Assembly (NCBI RefSeq): GCF_014596935.1
Contig: NZ_JACVXC010000001.1
Coordinates: forward strand, 124,001-188,000
Length of the DNA: 64,000 bases
Source: Aestuariibaculum suncheonense
Lineage (GTDB): Bacteria; Bacteroidota; Bacteroidia; Flavobacteriales; Flavobacteriaceae
Reading direction: 5' to 3'
Below are positions 44,454 through 52,888 of this stretch, piece after piece. Numbering within the stretch: the stretch's first letter is position 1; every line of letters starts with the position of its first letter. Under the pieces are notes generated by a model, which ran no database searches, was not told where the DNA came from, and saw only the letters and a program-made list of their open reading frames with translations. The translations under genes were made by a program, and so were the position numbers.

Positions 44454-46271
44454 TTATTTAAAGTTATAACGTAAACCAAATAAGACGTTGCTTGGTGGCA
44501 TTGGTACAATACCGGTTTCAATATAATCGGCATCGAAAATGTTATTAGCGGTTATGCTTAATTCTAATTGATTAATATTGAAAATAGCCGAAGCGTCTAA
44601 TACATTATAACTTAAGCCTTGTGTGCGTTCAGCGTATTTGTAAATCACGTTGAAGTTGATGTTTTTTGTAACTCGAGTGCTTAAACGTGATGTGAAATGA
44701 TGTTTCAGTGAATTGATGGAGTATCTTGAAAAATCAAGATTAATATCACCAATTTTGTCTTCCATAAAAGTATACCCAACCGATAGATTTTGCTTTAAAT
44801 TACTTATGCTAAAGTTATAAGACGTGTTTACTTCAAATCCTTTGGTTTTCGAATCTCTTATATTTTGTGCCATAAATGGATCGTCGGTATTCGCTTTTAC
44901 GTAATCAATTAAATTTTCAGCGTCTTTGTAGAAAAATGCAAATGAGGCATTAAATCTTGAAGAGAAAAATTTACCACCAATTTCACCAGACAAAGCCTCT
45001 TCAGGTTCTAAATTTTCATTCCCAATAGAAGAAGGATCTCTGTAATATAAATCGGTGTAGGTTGGTACACGGTAAGTATATCCGATATTTCCATACGCTC
45101 TAAAACTTTCAGAAATTTTATAACCCATGTCTAAACCTGGGAAAGCGTGAAATTTAAAGTCTGAAAAGTAAGTTATAGCTACACCAGGAGTCACATCTAA
45201 ATTGTCAAGCTTAAAACGGTGTTCTAAGAAAGCTGTGGTCATGAAACGTTCGCGGTCACCTAAAGTGTTACTCGTCATGTAAATCTGTGATACATCTATA
45301 CCAAAACCTGTAACTCCAAGATTTGAGGTGTACGAGGCATTAACTTCTGCGCCCACTTTATTGCTTATATGTAAATTCCTGTAAAAGCTTGGTTCGTTAC
45401 GTCTAAGCATAAACATATCTTGGTTGCGCTTCCAGTACAATCTTGGCTTTATTTTTAGATTTTTAGTCTTAAAAGCTGTTGATAGGCCAATTAAACTATT
45501 CTGAGTTTCTTCATATTCATGAAATGTAGCATTACTTGTGTAGAAGTTTTCGGCTCCAAATTTTCTTTCGAAGAATGTTGCAATCATTTCTACAGGTAGT
45601 GCGTTTTTATTGAAGATACTTTTTAAGAAGTAATTTGAATTATCGTAATCGGAATTCGTTCTGTAACCACCAGACGATAATTTCCCCATGTGAGCAATAT
45701 GTGTTGAGTTTTCTAACTCAGATCCTACTGTTACCGATCCATTTAGCTGATTAAAAGAACCAGTTTCAAGATTCGCAGAAACACTATTTTTCAGTTGGTT
45801 TTTAGTTACAATGTTTATCGCTCCGGCAAACGCATTTTGGCCAAAAGCTCTGGCGGCCGGCCCTTTTATAATTTCAATACGCTCAATAACTTCAATTGGT
45901 AAAGCGGCATTCATGGTATGGTGTCCAGTTTGGGCATCATCCATTTTTATACCGTCGATAAGTAATAATGTTTGGTCGAAACTACCACCGCGAATGTATA
46001 AATCGGCCTGGCTTCCAGCTGTACCGCGACGTCTTATATCTACACCTGCAACTTGTTGCAAAAGGTCGGCAACATTAGTAGCTGCACTGTTTTTAATATC
46101 TTCTGAAGTTATAATATTTATGGTTCTTGAGTTTTCTTTAAAAGGCAAATCGATTCGTGTTGAGGTAATGGTGATTTCCTGTAGCGAATCTATTTTAACA
46201 GGTTCATTTTGTGCTTTAGCGAATATGGTATAAAGCATTACAAATGATATAATTGTCAGTTTGTTTTTCAT
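44454..46271 (-). CDS. TonB-dependent receptor (BtuB-like), candidate biotin/dethiobiotin importer
   Basis: This is a 605-residue outer-membrane receptor. The signal peptide ends near residue 20 (FAKAQNEP). A TonB-box-like segment (LQEITITSTRIDLPF) and a plug domain follow (SAATNVADLLQQVAGVDIRRRGTAGSQADLYIRGGSFDQTLLLIDGIKMDD...ALPIEVIERIEIIKGPAARAFGQNAFAGAINIVTK). The barrel ends FGLRYNFK. The family includes BtuB and small siderophore/vitamin receptors. It is smaller than SusC proteins and lacks the carboxypeptidase-like domain. No cobalamin riboswitch was seen in the 65-bp gap before it. Operon structure with bioB and the divergent MocR-like regulator points to biotin-related uptake (inference). 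Confidence 0.88.
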   Translation of the reverse strand: MKNKLTIISFVMLYTIFAKAQNEPVKIDSLQEITITSTRIDLPFKENSRTINIITSEDIKNSAATNVADLLQQVAGVDIRRRGTAGSQADLYIRGGSFDQTLLLIDGIKMDDAQTGHHTMNAALPIEVIERIEIIKGPAARAFGQNAFAGAINIVTKNQLKNSVSANLETGSFNQLNGSVTVGSELENSTHIAHMGKLSSGGYRTNSDYDNSNYFLKSIFNKNALPVEMIATFFERKFGAENFYTSNATFHEYEETQNSLIGLSTAFKTKNLKIKPRLYWKRNQDMFMLRRNEPSFYRNLHISNKVGAEVNASYTSNLGVTGFGIDVSQIYMTSNTLGDRERFMTTAFLEHRFKLDNLDVTPGVAITYFSDFKFHAFPGLDMGYKISESFRAYGNIGYTYRVPTYTDLYYRDPSSIGNENLEPEEALSGEIGGKFFSSRFNASFAFFYKDAENLIDYVKANTDDPFMAQNIRDSKTKGFEVNTSYNFSISNLKQNLSVGYTFMEDKIGDINLDFSRYSINSLKHHFTSRLSTRVTKNINFNVIYKYAERTQGLSYNVLDASAIFNINQLELSITANNIFDADYIETGIVPMPPSNVLFGLRYNFK

Positions 46272-46315
46272 GATTAAGTTTAAATTTAAAAACAGTGCAA
46301 AAGTCGTAACTTAGC

Positions 46316-46356
46316 GGACTATTAAAGTAGTCCAGTTTGAAAACATTAAATAGTCC
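46316..46356. promoter_or_regulatory. Three-half-site putative operator between the receptor-bioB operon and the MocR-type gene
   Basis: GGACTA (46316-46321) and TAGTCC (46328-46333) form an inverted repeat. A second direct TAGTCC lies at 46351-46356, 23 bases after the first, about two helical turns. Flanks also repeat (TAGTCCAGTT and TAGTCCGGTT). MocR/GabR-type regulators are known to bind such direct repeats. The last half-site lies inside the regulator's own reading frame. Confidence 0.6.
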
Positions 46357-47836
46357 GGTTGAGAGTCTTTTTGAAAAACTTGTAGTTTTTGATAAATTGT
46401 TATCAAAGCCAGTTTATATGCAGGTTTCCGAACAAATTATTAATTTAATTCAGCGAGGATATTTATTAAAAGGAACATTGTTACCCGGAACACGTAGTTT
46501 AAGTCAGTTGCTAAAAGTTCATAGAAACACCGTGGTTGCTATTTACGATGAACTGGCTTCACAAGGCTGGGTAGAAATTTTACCCAACAAAGGCACGTTT
46601 GTTTTGGTGCCCGAGCAGCGAACAGCTAAAATTACTGCTCCAACACAGCAAATCGATCAGGCGTATACTTATTCAAAAACCACAGGGTTTCCATTTCAAA
46701 AAGCTTTGCATTTGGCATCAACTTCTCAAATAACAAGAGCAAGTTATAGTATTAATGATGGGAAACCCGATTTGCGATTGCACCCTATGCATCAGTTTTC
46801 AAGATGGTTTAGTGCGGCAATGAAACGTAAGTCGTTAATCACTAAGTGGCATCGAATAGGAGAGCATACCCATTCTATTTTTGAGCACGAGTTGTGTAAT
46901 TATTTAAATGCGACCAGAGGTTTTCGTATTCAACCCGTAAATATCATCAATACCCGAAGTACAGAAATGAGTTTGTACATCGTATCTCAGTTACTTATAA
47001 AACCAAAAGATGTGGTTTTAGTGGGTCAGTTAAGTAATTATGAGTCGAATATGATTTTTCAGCAAACAGGAGCTTTGATTAAAACTGTTCCGATAGATTC
47101 CGATGGATTGGATGTTGATTATATTAAAGCTCACTTTGTAAAAGGAAGTATTCGCTGTTTGTATGTTTGCGCGCAGCGCGATTACCCAACAACGCGAACG
47201 TTGAGTGCTGAGCGTCGTTTAAAGTTGTTGCAACTGGCAAAAGATTACGGATTTGCGATTATTGAAGACGATTATGATTATGATTTTCAGTATGAAGGTT
47301 CCGCTATGTTACCTATGGCTAGTGCCGATGCCAATGGTATGGTGATTTATCTAGGTAAGTTGGGACAGTCGTTATTTCCGAGTTTCCAAACAGGCTTTGT
47401 AGTAGCGCCTGAGAATTTAATTTCTGAAGCAAAAAATTACCTGCAATTGCTCGATAAACAGGGCGATTTAATTCAGGAGCAAATGTTAGCCGAGTTAATT
47501 CATGAAGGTGAAATTTCCAGACTAATTAAGAAGAATATTTTAGTTTATAAGGAACGATGCAATGTTTTATGTAGAACGCTTAAAAAGTATTTTGGAGATA
47601 AGATTACTTTTGAAATACCTTCGGGAGGCCTGGCGTTGTGGTTACAGTTTGAACCTAAAATCTCTTTAGTAAAACTCACTGAAGAAACTGAAAAATTGGA
47701 TTTATTCATTCCGAAAATCATTTTATATCAGGATAAAAATACCTGTGCTGTTCGTTTTGGATTTGGTCAGCTAAATGAAGAAGAGATTGAAGCGGTGGTT
47801 GAAAAGCTGTATTTGGGTTATAGTCGTTTAGGATAA
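46337..47836 (+). CDS. MocR/GabR-type regulator (GntR HTH + aminotransferase-like domain) lacking the PLP lysine
   Basis: This is a predicted regulator of the divergent TonB receptor-bioB operon. It starts at TTG 46337; no upstream ATG fits and homologs as I know them begin near NSPVESLFEKL. The GntR-type winged helix covers about 20-90 (PVYMQVSEQIINLIQRGYLLKGTLLPGTRSLSQLLKVHRNTVVAIYDELASQGW). A fold-type-I aminotransferase-like domain follows, keeping EDDYDYDFQYEG and the distal arginine in AVRFGFG. The block that normally reads TFSKSLFP reads GKLGQSLFP here, so the Schiff-base lysine position is Gln344; a lysine lies three residues earlier (Lys341). It may therefore bind another ligand. It has 499 residues. 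Confidence 0.85.
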   Translation: MKTLNSPVESLFEKLVVFDKLLSKPVYMQVSEQIINLIQRGYLLKGTLLPGTRSLSQLLKVHRNTVVAIYDELASQGWVEILPNKGTFVLVPEQRTAKITAPTQQIDQAYTYSKTTGFPFQKALHLASTSQITRASYSINDGKPDLRLHPMHQFSRWFSAAMKRKSLITKWHRIGEHTHSIFEHELCNYLNATRGFRIQPVNIINTRSTEMSLYIVSQLLIKPKDVVLVGQLSNYESNMIFQQTGALIKTVPIDSDGLDVDYIKAHFVKGSIRCLYVCAQRDYPTTRTLSAERRLKLLQLAKDYGFAIIEDDYDYDFQYEGSAMLPMASADANGMVIYLGKLGQSLFPSFQTGFVVAPENLISEAKNYLQLLDKQGDLIQEQMLAELIHEGEISRLIKKNILVYKERCNVLCRTLKKYFGDKITFEIPSGGLALWLQFEPKISLVKLTEETEKLDLFIPKIILYQDKNTCAVRFGFGQLNEEEIEAVVEKLYLGYSRLG

Positions 47837-47838
47837 AT

Positions 47839-47868
47839 AAAGCCCCATTAGTTTATAATGAGGCTTTT
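47839..47868. terminator. Bidirectional terminator between the MocR-type and flotillin genes
   Basis: AAAGCCCCATTA (47839-47850) pairs with TAATGAGGCTTT (47856-47867) with one mismatch around a 5-base loop. The two convergent genes share it. Confidence 0.75.
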
Positions 47869-47887
47869 AAAAATAAAAATTTAAGTT

Positions 47888-49339
47888 TTACTCTTTATCG
47901 TCAGAATTGTCTTCTATATTAGAAACATCTTCGGCTTGACTTATTGTTGATTCTGATTTCACTTCAACATCTTTTCCTTTTAAATATTCCGGTAATTGCA
48001 TACCGGCCATATTAAACATGTCCTGTAATGGCGGTACCGATTTATACATGCCCGAAAGGAAATTTGCGGTAGACGATTTACCGTCTTTACTTGTGCTTCC
48101 ATTATCCCAAACCGTAACTTTATCAATCTTAATGTTTTTAATGGCTTCAGATTGTAATTTAACAAGTTCAGGAAGTTTGTCGGCAATTAATAATAACACA
48201 GCATCTCGGGAGTTATTACCGGCAGCTTTAACAATTTCATCAAGACCAGCAGCTTGTTTAGTAAGGACTTCGTAAATACCTTGCGCTTCAGCCTGTGCTT
48301 TAAATAAAATGGCATCGGCTTCCCCTTTGGCACGTCTTCTAATACGTTCAGCATCTGCTTCAGCATCGATTTCAACTTTCTTTTTATCAATTTCAGCGGG
48401 TACAATAACGTCTGCCATTTGTGATGAACGCTCACGTTCTGCTCTGGCAGTTTCAGCTAATTGTTCGGCAGCATAAGCTTCTTCTAAAGCTTTTGCACTT
48501 TGTACTTTTTCTGAAGCGATAGCCACACGCTCAGCTTCCGCCTCTCGTTGACGACGTAAGGAATCGGAATTTGCAACTGCAATTTTAGCGGTATTTTCAC
48601 CTTCTACAGCCTGTGCATTGGCTGCAGCAACCTGTGTTCTTTCATCTTGTACAGCGTTAGCTTCACCAATCGAACCGTCTCTGTTTTTTTCGGCAACCGA
48701 TTTACGAGCGGCGTTAATAGCGTGAGCAGCAGCTTCTTTACCTAAAGCTTCGATATATCCGGACTCGTCAACAATATCGGTAATATTTACGTTAATGAGT
48801 TTTAACCCCACTTTTTTAAGTTCAGATTCGACACTCTGCGAAATGTTGGTTAAGAATTTATCTCTATCGGAATTAATTTCTTCAATATCCATAGATGCGA
48901 CCACTAAACGTAACTGACCGAATATAATTTCTTTAGCTAACTCTTGAACATCGTTCATTGATAAACCTAATAAACGCTCGGCTGCATTTTGCATAATACC
49001 TGGTTCGGTAGATACACCAATGGTAAAACGCGAAGGTACGTTAACACGAATATTTTGTTTAGAAAGCGCGTTAACCAGATTAACTTCAATGGAAATAGGT
49101 GTTAAATCCAGAAACTCATAATCCTGAATGACCGGAAAAATAAAAGCGGCACCACCATGAATACACTTGGCCGATTGTCCGCCGGCAACCTTACCGTAAA
49201 CCACTAAAATACGATCGGAAGGACAGCGTTTGTAACGGCGAACAAGCACGATGAAAAATACAAAAATGAACATGATGGCTGAAATGACAACCATGGGAAG
49301 CCCTAAGCTAAAAGCTTCTTGAGTAATAAGTGTTAGCAT
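47888..49339 (-). CDS. floT: Flotillin-family SPFH protein
   Basis: This membrane-microdomain scaffold has one N-terminal membrane segment (about 10-32, LPMVVISAIMFIFVFFIVLV). The SPFH domain follows (YKRCPSDRILVVYGKVAGGQSAKCIHGGAAFIFPVIQDYEFLDLTPISIEV). Next is a long alanine/glutamate-rich coiled coil (about 230-350; repeated EAE, KVQSAKALEEAYAAEQLAETARAERERS), the flotillin hallmark. The C-terminus is acidic and probably disordered. It has 483 residues. It lies 4 bp after an NfeD-like gene, the classical NfeD-flotillin operon, which supports the call. Confidence 0.92.
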   Translation of the reverse strand: MLTLITQEAFSLGLPMVVISAIMFIFVFFIVLVRRYKRCPSDRILVVYGKVAGGQSAKCIHGGAAFIFPVIQDYEFLDLTPISIEVNLVNALSKQNIRVNVPSRFTIGVSTEPGIMQNAAERLLGLSMNDVQELAKEIIFGQLRLVVASMDIEEINSDRDKFLTNISQSVESELKKVGLKLINVNITDIVDESGYIEALGKEAAAHAINAARKSVAEKNRDGSIGEANAVQDERTQVAAANAQAVEGENTAKIAVANSDSLRRQREAEAERVAIASEKVQSAKALEEAYAAEQLAETARAERERSSQMADVIVPAEIDKKKVEIDAEADAERIRRRAKGEADAILFKAQAEAQGIYEVLTKQAAGLDEIVKAAGNNSRDAVLLLIADKLPELVKLQSEAIKNIKIDKVTVWDNGSTSKDGKSSTANFLSGMYKSVPPLQDMFNMAGMQLPEYLKGKDVEVKSESTISQAEDVSNIEDNSDDKE

Positions 49340-49343
49340 TAAA

Positions 49344-49922
49344 TTAGTTATTAAGTTGTTCTACAATTAAAATTCCGTTATCGGTAACATCTTTTACTTT
49401 TATAACAGTTCCCGATTTTAAGTTAGTTTGTGAGTCGGTTAAGGCTTCAAGCTCTCTTAAAGCGCCTTGAATTCTTACGTGGGCTTTCCCGATAGATGAA
49501 CGGTTAGCTCCAATGGTCAGGTATACTTCTCCAACAGCACCAATGGCATTTTTAAAGTTTAGCGTGCCGCTGTGGTTTAGTTTGCGCATATAATAAAACA
49601 TGGCAGCCATAATAGTCATCATTAATAAACCGGCGATTAAGGAAATGATTATGGTTAATGGTTTCGATAAATTACCGTCGATACATGCTATACCACTCCA
49701 CCCGAAAATGGTAAAGAATCCTATCAGGTTTTTAAAGGTGATAAACTGAAAGCCAATGCCTGTATCTGTTTCTATTTCGGCATCTGTTTCAAGTTCCAAA
49801 CTATCTGAATCGCCTCCAATAAAGGTGAGCACAATCATGATGATAAAAATAAGCGAAGCAATTAGAGCAATCCCCCAATAAATTTGAGGAAAAAGCTCAA
49901 GACTATAAAACCATTCAGTCAT
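49344..49922 (-). CDS. NfeD-like membrane protein
   Basis: This is the partner of the flotillin encoded next. Membrane segments lie at about 15-35, 70-88 and 92-112 (IYWGIALIASLIFIIMIVLTFI; LIGFFTIFGWSGIACI; TIIISLIAGLLMMTIMAAMFYYM). The C-terminal OB-fold of the NfeD family is present (GAVGEVYLTIGANRSSIGKAHVRIQGALRELEALTDSQTNLKSGTVIKVKDVTDNGILIVEQL). It has 192 residues, so it is the short form without the ClpP-like protease domain. It is the first gene of the operon; the 273-bp upstream gap holds nothing I recognise. Confidence 0.88.
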   Translation of the reverse strand: MTEWFYSLELFPQIYWGIALIASLIFIIMIVLTFIGGDSDSLELETDAEIETDTGIGFQFITFKNLIGFFTIFGWSGIACIDGNLSKPLTIIISLIAGLLMMTIMAAMFYYMRKLNHSGTLNFKNAIGAVGEVYLTIGANRSSIGKAHVRIQGALRELEALTDSQTNLKSGTVIKVKDVTDNGILIVEQLNN

Positions 49923-50195
49923 AATAAAAAGGTTTAAATTTTATGATTTCAATATAAAACCTTTTTACGGGTTTATATTACTTTTTTGAAAGTAAAATCG
50001 ACAAGAATTTCATGAGATTTCTATGTCTGATAATCAACAGGTTCTTAATGAGTTTAATAGTTGATAATAAATTTTACCTTTCAGTTTATATGTAGGTTAA
50101 ATCGGTAAATTGTTACATAAGAGGGATTATTTTCGATTTTTATAGAAATTGTTGCTGATTCAAAAATGTTATCTTAGTCGTCTAAATCATTAATA

Positions 50196-51989
50196 ATGCG
50201 TAGAATTCTTTTTGTCTTCCTTTTTGTTTTTAGTAGTTTAAGTATCACAGCACAAGTTGCTTCAACCTATACCATTTCCTTTGAAAATGCCGCACACCAT
50301 GAAGCGGTTGTTGAAGCGGATTTCACCAATTTAAAAGAGAAAACTGTCGAGTTTAGAATGAGTAGAACGTCGCCTGGGCGCTATGCCTTGCATGAATTTA
50401 TGAAAAATATTTATGATGTTAAGGTAACCGATGGCAAAGGAAATGCATTAAAAACCTCAAGACCCGATCCGTATTCATGGACGGTTTCTGAACATGACGG
50501 AACGATAAAAGTAAAGTATATTTTATTTGCAAATCGAGGAGGAGGAACCTACTCTCAAATTGATGACACGCATGCGCATTTAAATATGCCGGCGACGTTT
50601 ATTTATGTGCCAGAATTGGAGGATAAACCCATGGAAGTGACTTTTAAGGTTCGTGAAGATTTAAATTGGAAAGTTGCGACCCAATTAAAACATGTGGAAG
50701 GACATACGTATTATGCTAAAAACTTGCAGTATTTTATGGATAGCCCAACGGAAGTGAGCCATTTTAGTAAACGTTCATTTCAGGTTAACGGACAAACCAT
50801 TCATTTTGTATTGCATCATAACGGAACCGAAGCCGAACTTGATGAATATTTTAGTCGCGTTAAAAAAATTGTTCTCGAAGAAGAGCAGGTGTATGGCGAA
50901 TTGCCAAAATTCGATTATGGAGAATATACCTTTTTAGTGTGTTATATTCCAAATGCGTCTGGCGATGGTATGGAGCACAGAAACTCAACCATTGTTACGA
51001 ATACCAGAAGCTTAGCCGATGGTGGCATGGATTCTAATTTAGGAACAGTTGCTCACGAATTTTTTCATTGCTGGAATGTCGAGCGTATCCGTCCCGATGC
51101 TCTAGAACCGTTCAATTTCGAAGAGACCAATATGAGTGGGGAGTTATGGTTTGCTGAAGGGTTTACCAGTTACTACACGAATTTAACCTTATGCAGAGCA
51201 GGATTAATGAGTGAAGAGAAATATGTTAAAAGTATCACAGGAACGTTTAATTACGTATGGAATTCTCCGGCAAGACAGTTTTTCAATCCTATTGAAATGA
51301 GTTACCAGGCACCATTTGTTGATGCTGCACGATCGGTAGATCCAGTGAATAGAGACAATACGTTTATTTCTTACTATTCATATGGGAATATGCTCGGACT
51401 TGCTTTAGATTTATCGCTTCGCCAAAACGGATTGAATCTGGATGATTATATGAAATTGGTCTGGAAGAAATATGGAAAACAGGAAAAGCCATATACCGTT
51501 GAAGATTTACATAATACCTTAAATGAATATGCAGGAGAAACTTTTGGTTCGCACTTTTTTAAAAATTATATCTATAAAAGTGGTATGCCAGATATGAAGA
51601 TGCTATTAAATTCTGTTGGAGTGTCTTTAACTCAGAACTTAGACAAACCTGATTTTGGAGGCCCGGTTAATGATGAAGGCTTTATTTCTAAAAATACTAT
51701 TATAGGGACAGCAGCCTATAACGCTGGTCTGGAAGAAGGTGATAAAATTTTAAAAGTTATCGGAACGGATTTTACATCTTCAAACGATTTCAATGCATTA
51801 ATAAATAGTTTAAAGCCTAACGATATCATTACTATAGAATATGAACGTTTTGGTTTGCCTAAGCAAACCAAGGTGACTTTATTGCCAAATACAACTTATA
51901 GTTTAAACCTCTTTGAGATTAACAACCAAAAGTTAAGCGTCAAACAAAAAGCCGCCAGAAAGGCGTGGTTGGGGTCTAAACAGAAATAG
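50196..51989 (+). CDS. M61-family (glycyl aminopeptidase-like) metallopeptidase with PDZ domain
   Basis: This is an exported zinc peptidase. The signal peptide is MRRILFVFLFVFSSLSITAQ. The N-terminal M61 beta-domain (about 25-195) is followed by the peptidase domain. The zinc motif HEFFH has His287, Glu288 and His291 in TVAHEFFHCWNVERIRP, and the downstream glutamate lies in LWFAEGFTSYY. A C-terminal PDZ domain (about 500-575) shows GTAAYNAGLEEGDKILKVIGTDF. It has 597 residues. The gene appears to be a single unit; the convergent/divergent neighbours are unrelated. Confidence 0.92.
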   Translation: MRRILFVFLFVFSSLSITAQVASTYTISFENAAHHEAVVEADFTNLKEKTVEFRMSRTSPGRYALHEFMKNIYDVKVTDGKGNALKTSRPDPYSWTVSEHDGTIKVKYILFANRGGGTYSQIDDTHAHLNMPATFIYVPELEDKPMEVTFKVREDLNWKVATQLKHVEGHTYYAKNLQYFMDSPTEVSHFSKRSFQVNGQTIHFVLHHNGTEAELDEYFSRVKKIVLEEEQVYGELPKFDYGEYTFLVCYIPNASGDGMEHRNSTIVTNTRSLADGGMDSNLGTVAHEFFHCWNVERIRPDALEPFNFEETNMSGELWFAEGFTSYYTNLTLCRAGLMSEEKYVKSITGTFNYVWNSPARQFFNPIEMSYQAPFVDAARSVDPVNRDNTFISYYSYGNMLGLALDLSLRQNGLNLDDYMKLVWKKYGKQEKPYTVEDLHNTLNEYAGETFGSHFFKNYIYKSGMPDMKMLLNSVGVSLTQNLDKPDFGGPVNDEGFISKNTIIGTAAYNAGLEEGDKILKVIGTDFTSSNDFNALINSLKPNDIITIEYERFGLPKQTKVTLLPNTTYSLNLFEINNQKLSVKQKAARKAWLGSKQK

Positions 51990-52003
51990 AAATACTTCTT
52001 CTT

Positions 52004-52050
52004 CAATAAATTATTATTGTTTTTCAATAATTTTATTATATTTGTTATTG
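52004..52050 (+). promoter_or_regulatory. Promoter with phased TTATTG half-sites before the DUF2975-HTH pair
   Basis: A -7 box TATATTTG is at 52037-52044. Around it lie alternating half-sites: CAATAA (52004), TTATTG (52014), CAATAA (52025) and TTATTG (52045). Start-to-start distances are 10, 11 and 20 bases, about one or two helical turns. This would suit autorepression by the small HTH protein encoded at 52645. The AT-rich context makes chance similarity possible. Confidence 0.45.
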
Positions 52051-52060
52051 TTAAACGATA

Positions 52061-52642
52061 ATGATATTTGCTATGACAAAAAATGTTTTGCTTAAAATGA
52101 CCATTGCGATATGTAACATTTTAAAAAGTCTTTTAGTTTTTTCTTTTTTAGGATTAACATTTCTATTCATTTATATCCAAATAGATAAAAGCCCATTTGA
52201 TAAAGGAACATTTAATTTTGAAACCAACTCAGGGGGGTATAGTCTGATAACTAAATGGAAAGATAAGTCAGTTGAGGACTATAGTCAGATTTATAAACTC
52301 AATAAAATAAAAACGACCTCTTTGTACATAATGTACTTAAAAATGACAGGAATCTTGGTTGTTTTGTTTTTCTGTATAAAAGAATTTTTAAAAGTTATTA
52401 AATCTGTAAAGAAAGTTGAAACATTTGGTTTGGGTAATGTGAAATCATTTAGGAGAATAGGTGTGCTGATTTTGATTTATTCTTTTTTAACGAGTTATTA
52501 TTACATTGGTTTTGAACAGGGAGGAATAAGTAAACTTTCAATTCCATTTGTGCCTCTTTTTTTGGTGTTACTATCATTTGTAATGGCAGAAATATTTAAA
52601 GAAGGTGTTTTATTGAAGCAAGAAAACGACTTAACCATATAA
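52061..52642 (+). CDS. DUF2975-type four-helix membrane protein
   Basis: This is a 193-residue inner-membrane protein of unknown function. Predicted membrane segments lie at about 15-38 (ICNILKSLLVFSFLGLTFLFIYI), 92-112 (MYLKMTGILVVLFFCIKEFL), 133-152 (RIGVLILIYSFLTSYYYIGF) and 162-180 (IPFVPLFLVLLSFVMAEIF). The ending MAEIFKEGVLLKQENDLTI is the usual end of this family, which is commonly encoded just before a small YozG-like HTH protein, as here. A second ATG at codon 5 is also possible. No substrate or partner is known. Confidence 0.8.
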   Translation: MIFAMTKNVLLKMTIAICNILKSLLVFSFLGLTFLFIYIQIDKSPFDKGTFNFETNSGGYSLITKWKDKSVEDYSQIYKLNKIKTTSLYIMYLKMTGILVVLFFCIKEFLKVIKSVKKVETFGLGNVKSFRRIGVLILIYSFLTSYYYIGFEQGGISKLSIPFVPLFLVLLSFVMAEIFKEGVLLKQENDLTI

Positions 52643-52644
52643 AT

Positions 52645-52851
52645 ATGTCTATAGTAGTAAATTTAGATGTTGTGTTGGCTAAGCGCAAAATGAAAAGTAA
52701 AGATTTGGCTGAAATTATTGGAATTACTGAAGCTAATCTCTCTATTTTAAAATCAGGCAAGGCTAAGGCTATTCGTTTCTCAACGTTAGAAGCCATTTGT
52801 AAAGCTCTAAAATGTCAACCAAGTGATATTCTGGAATATGTTGAAGATTAA
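52645..52851 (+). CDS. YozG-like Cro/C1-type HTH regulator
   Basis: This is a 68-residue single-domain DNA-binding protein. The Xre-type helix-turn-helix reads VVLAKRKMKSKDLAEIIGITEANLSILKSGKAKAIRFSTLEAICKALKCQPSDILEY, which fills nearly the whole protein. It starts 2 bp after the DUF2975 stop, so the two are co-translated. Autorepression through the TTATTG sites before the operon is inferred from family behaviour and position. Confidence 0.92.
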   Translation: MSIVVNLDVVLAKRKMKSKDLAEIIGITEANLSILKSGKAKAIRFSTLEAICKALKCQPSDILEYVED

Positions 52852-52856
52852 ATTCG

Positions 52857-52864
52857 TATTTTTG
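52857..52864 (+). promoter_or_regulatory. Probable -7 box for the DUF3157-like gene
   Basis: TATTTTTG fits TAnnTTTG and ends 24 bp before the start codon at 52889. No -33 TTTG at the right distance was found. Confidence 0.4.
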
Positions 52865-52888
52865 ATCATATTCAATCTAAAATATCTT

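Noticed and set aside
46272-46336. Cobalamin riboswitch before the BtuB-like receptor
   Set aside because: The gap is only 65 bp, too short for the riboswitch, and no B12-box-like sequence was seen.
52823-52888. Upstream extension of the DUF3157-like gene into the HTH gene
   Set aside because: The signal peptide begins at 52889, directly after a -7 box, so the earlier start is an open-frame artefact.
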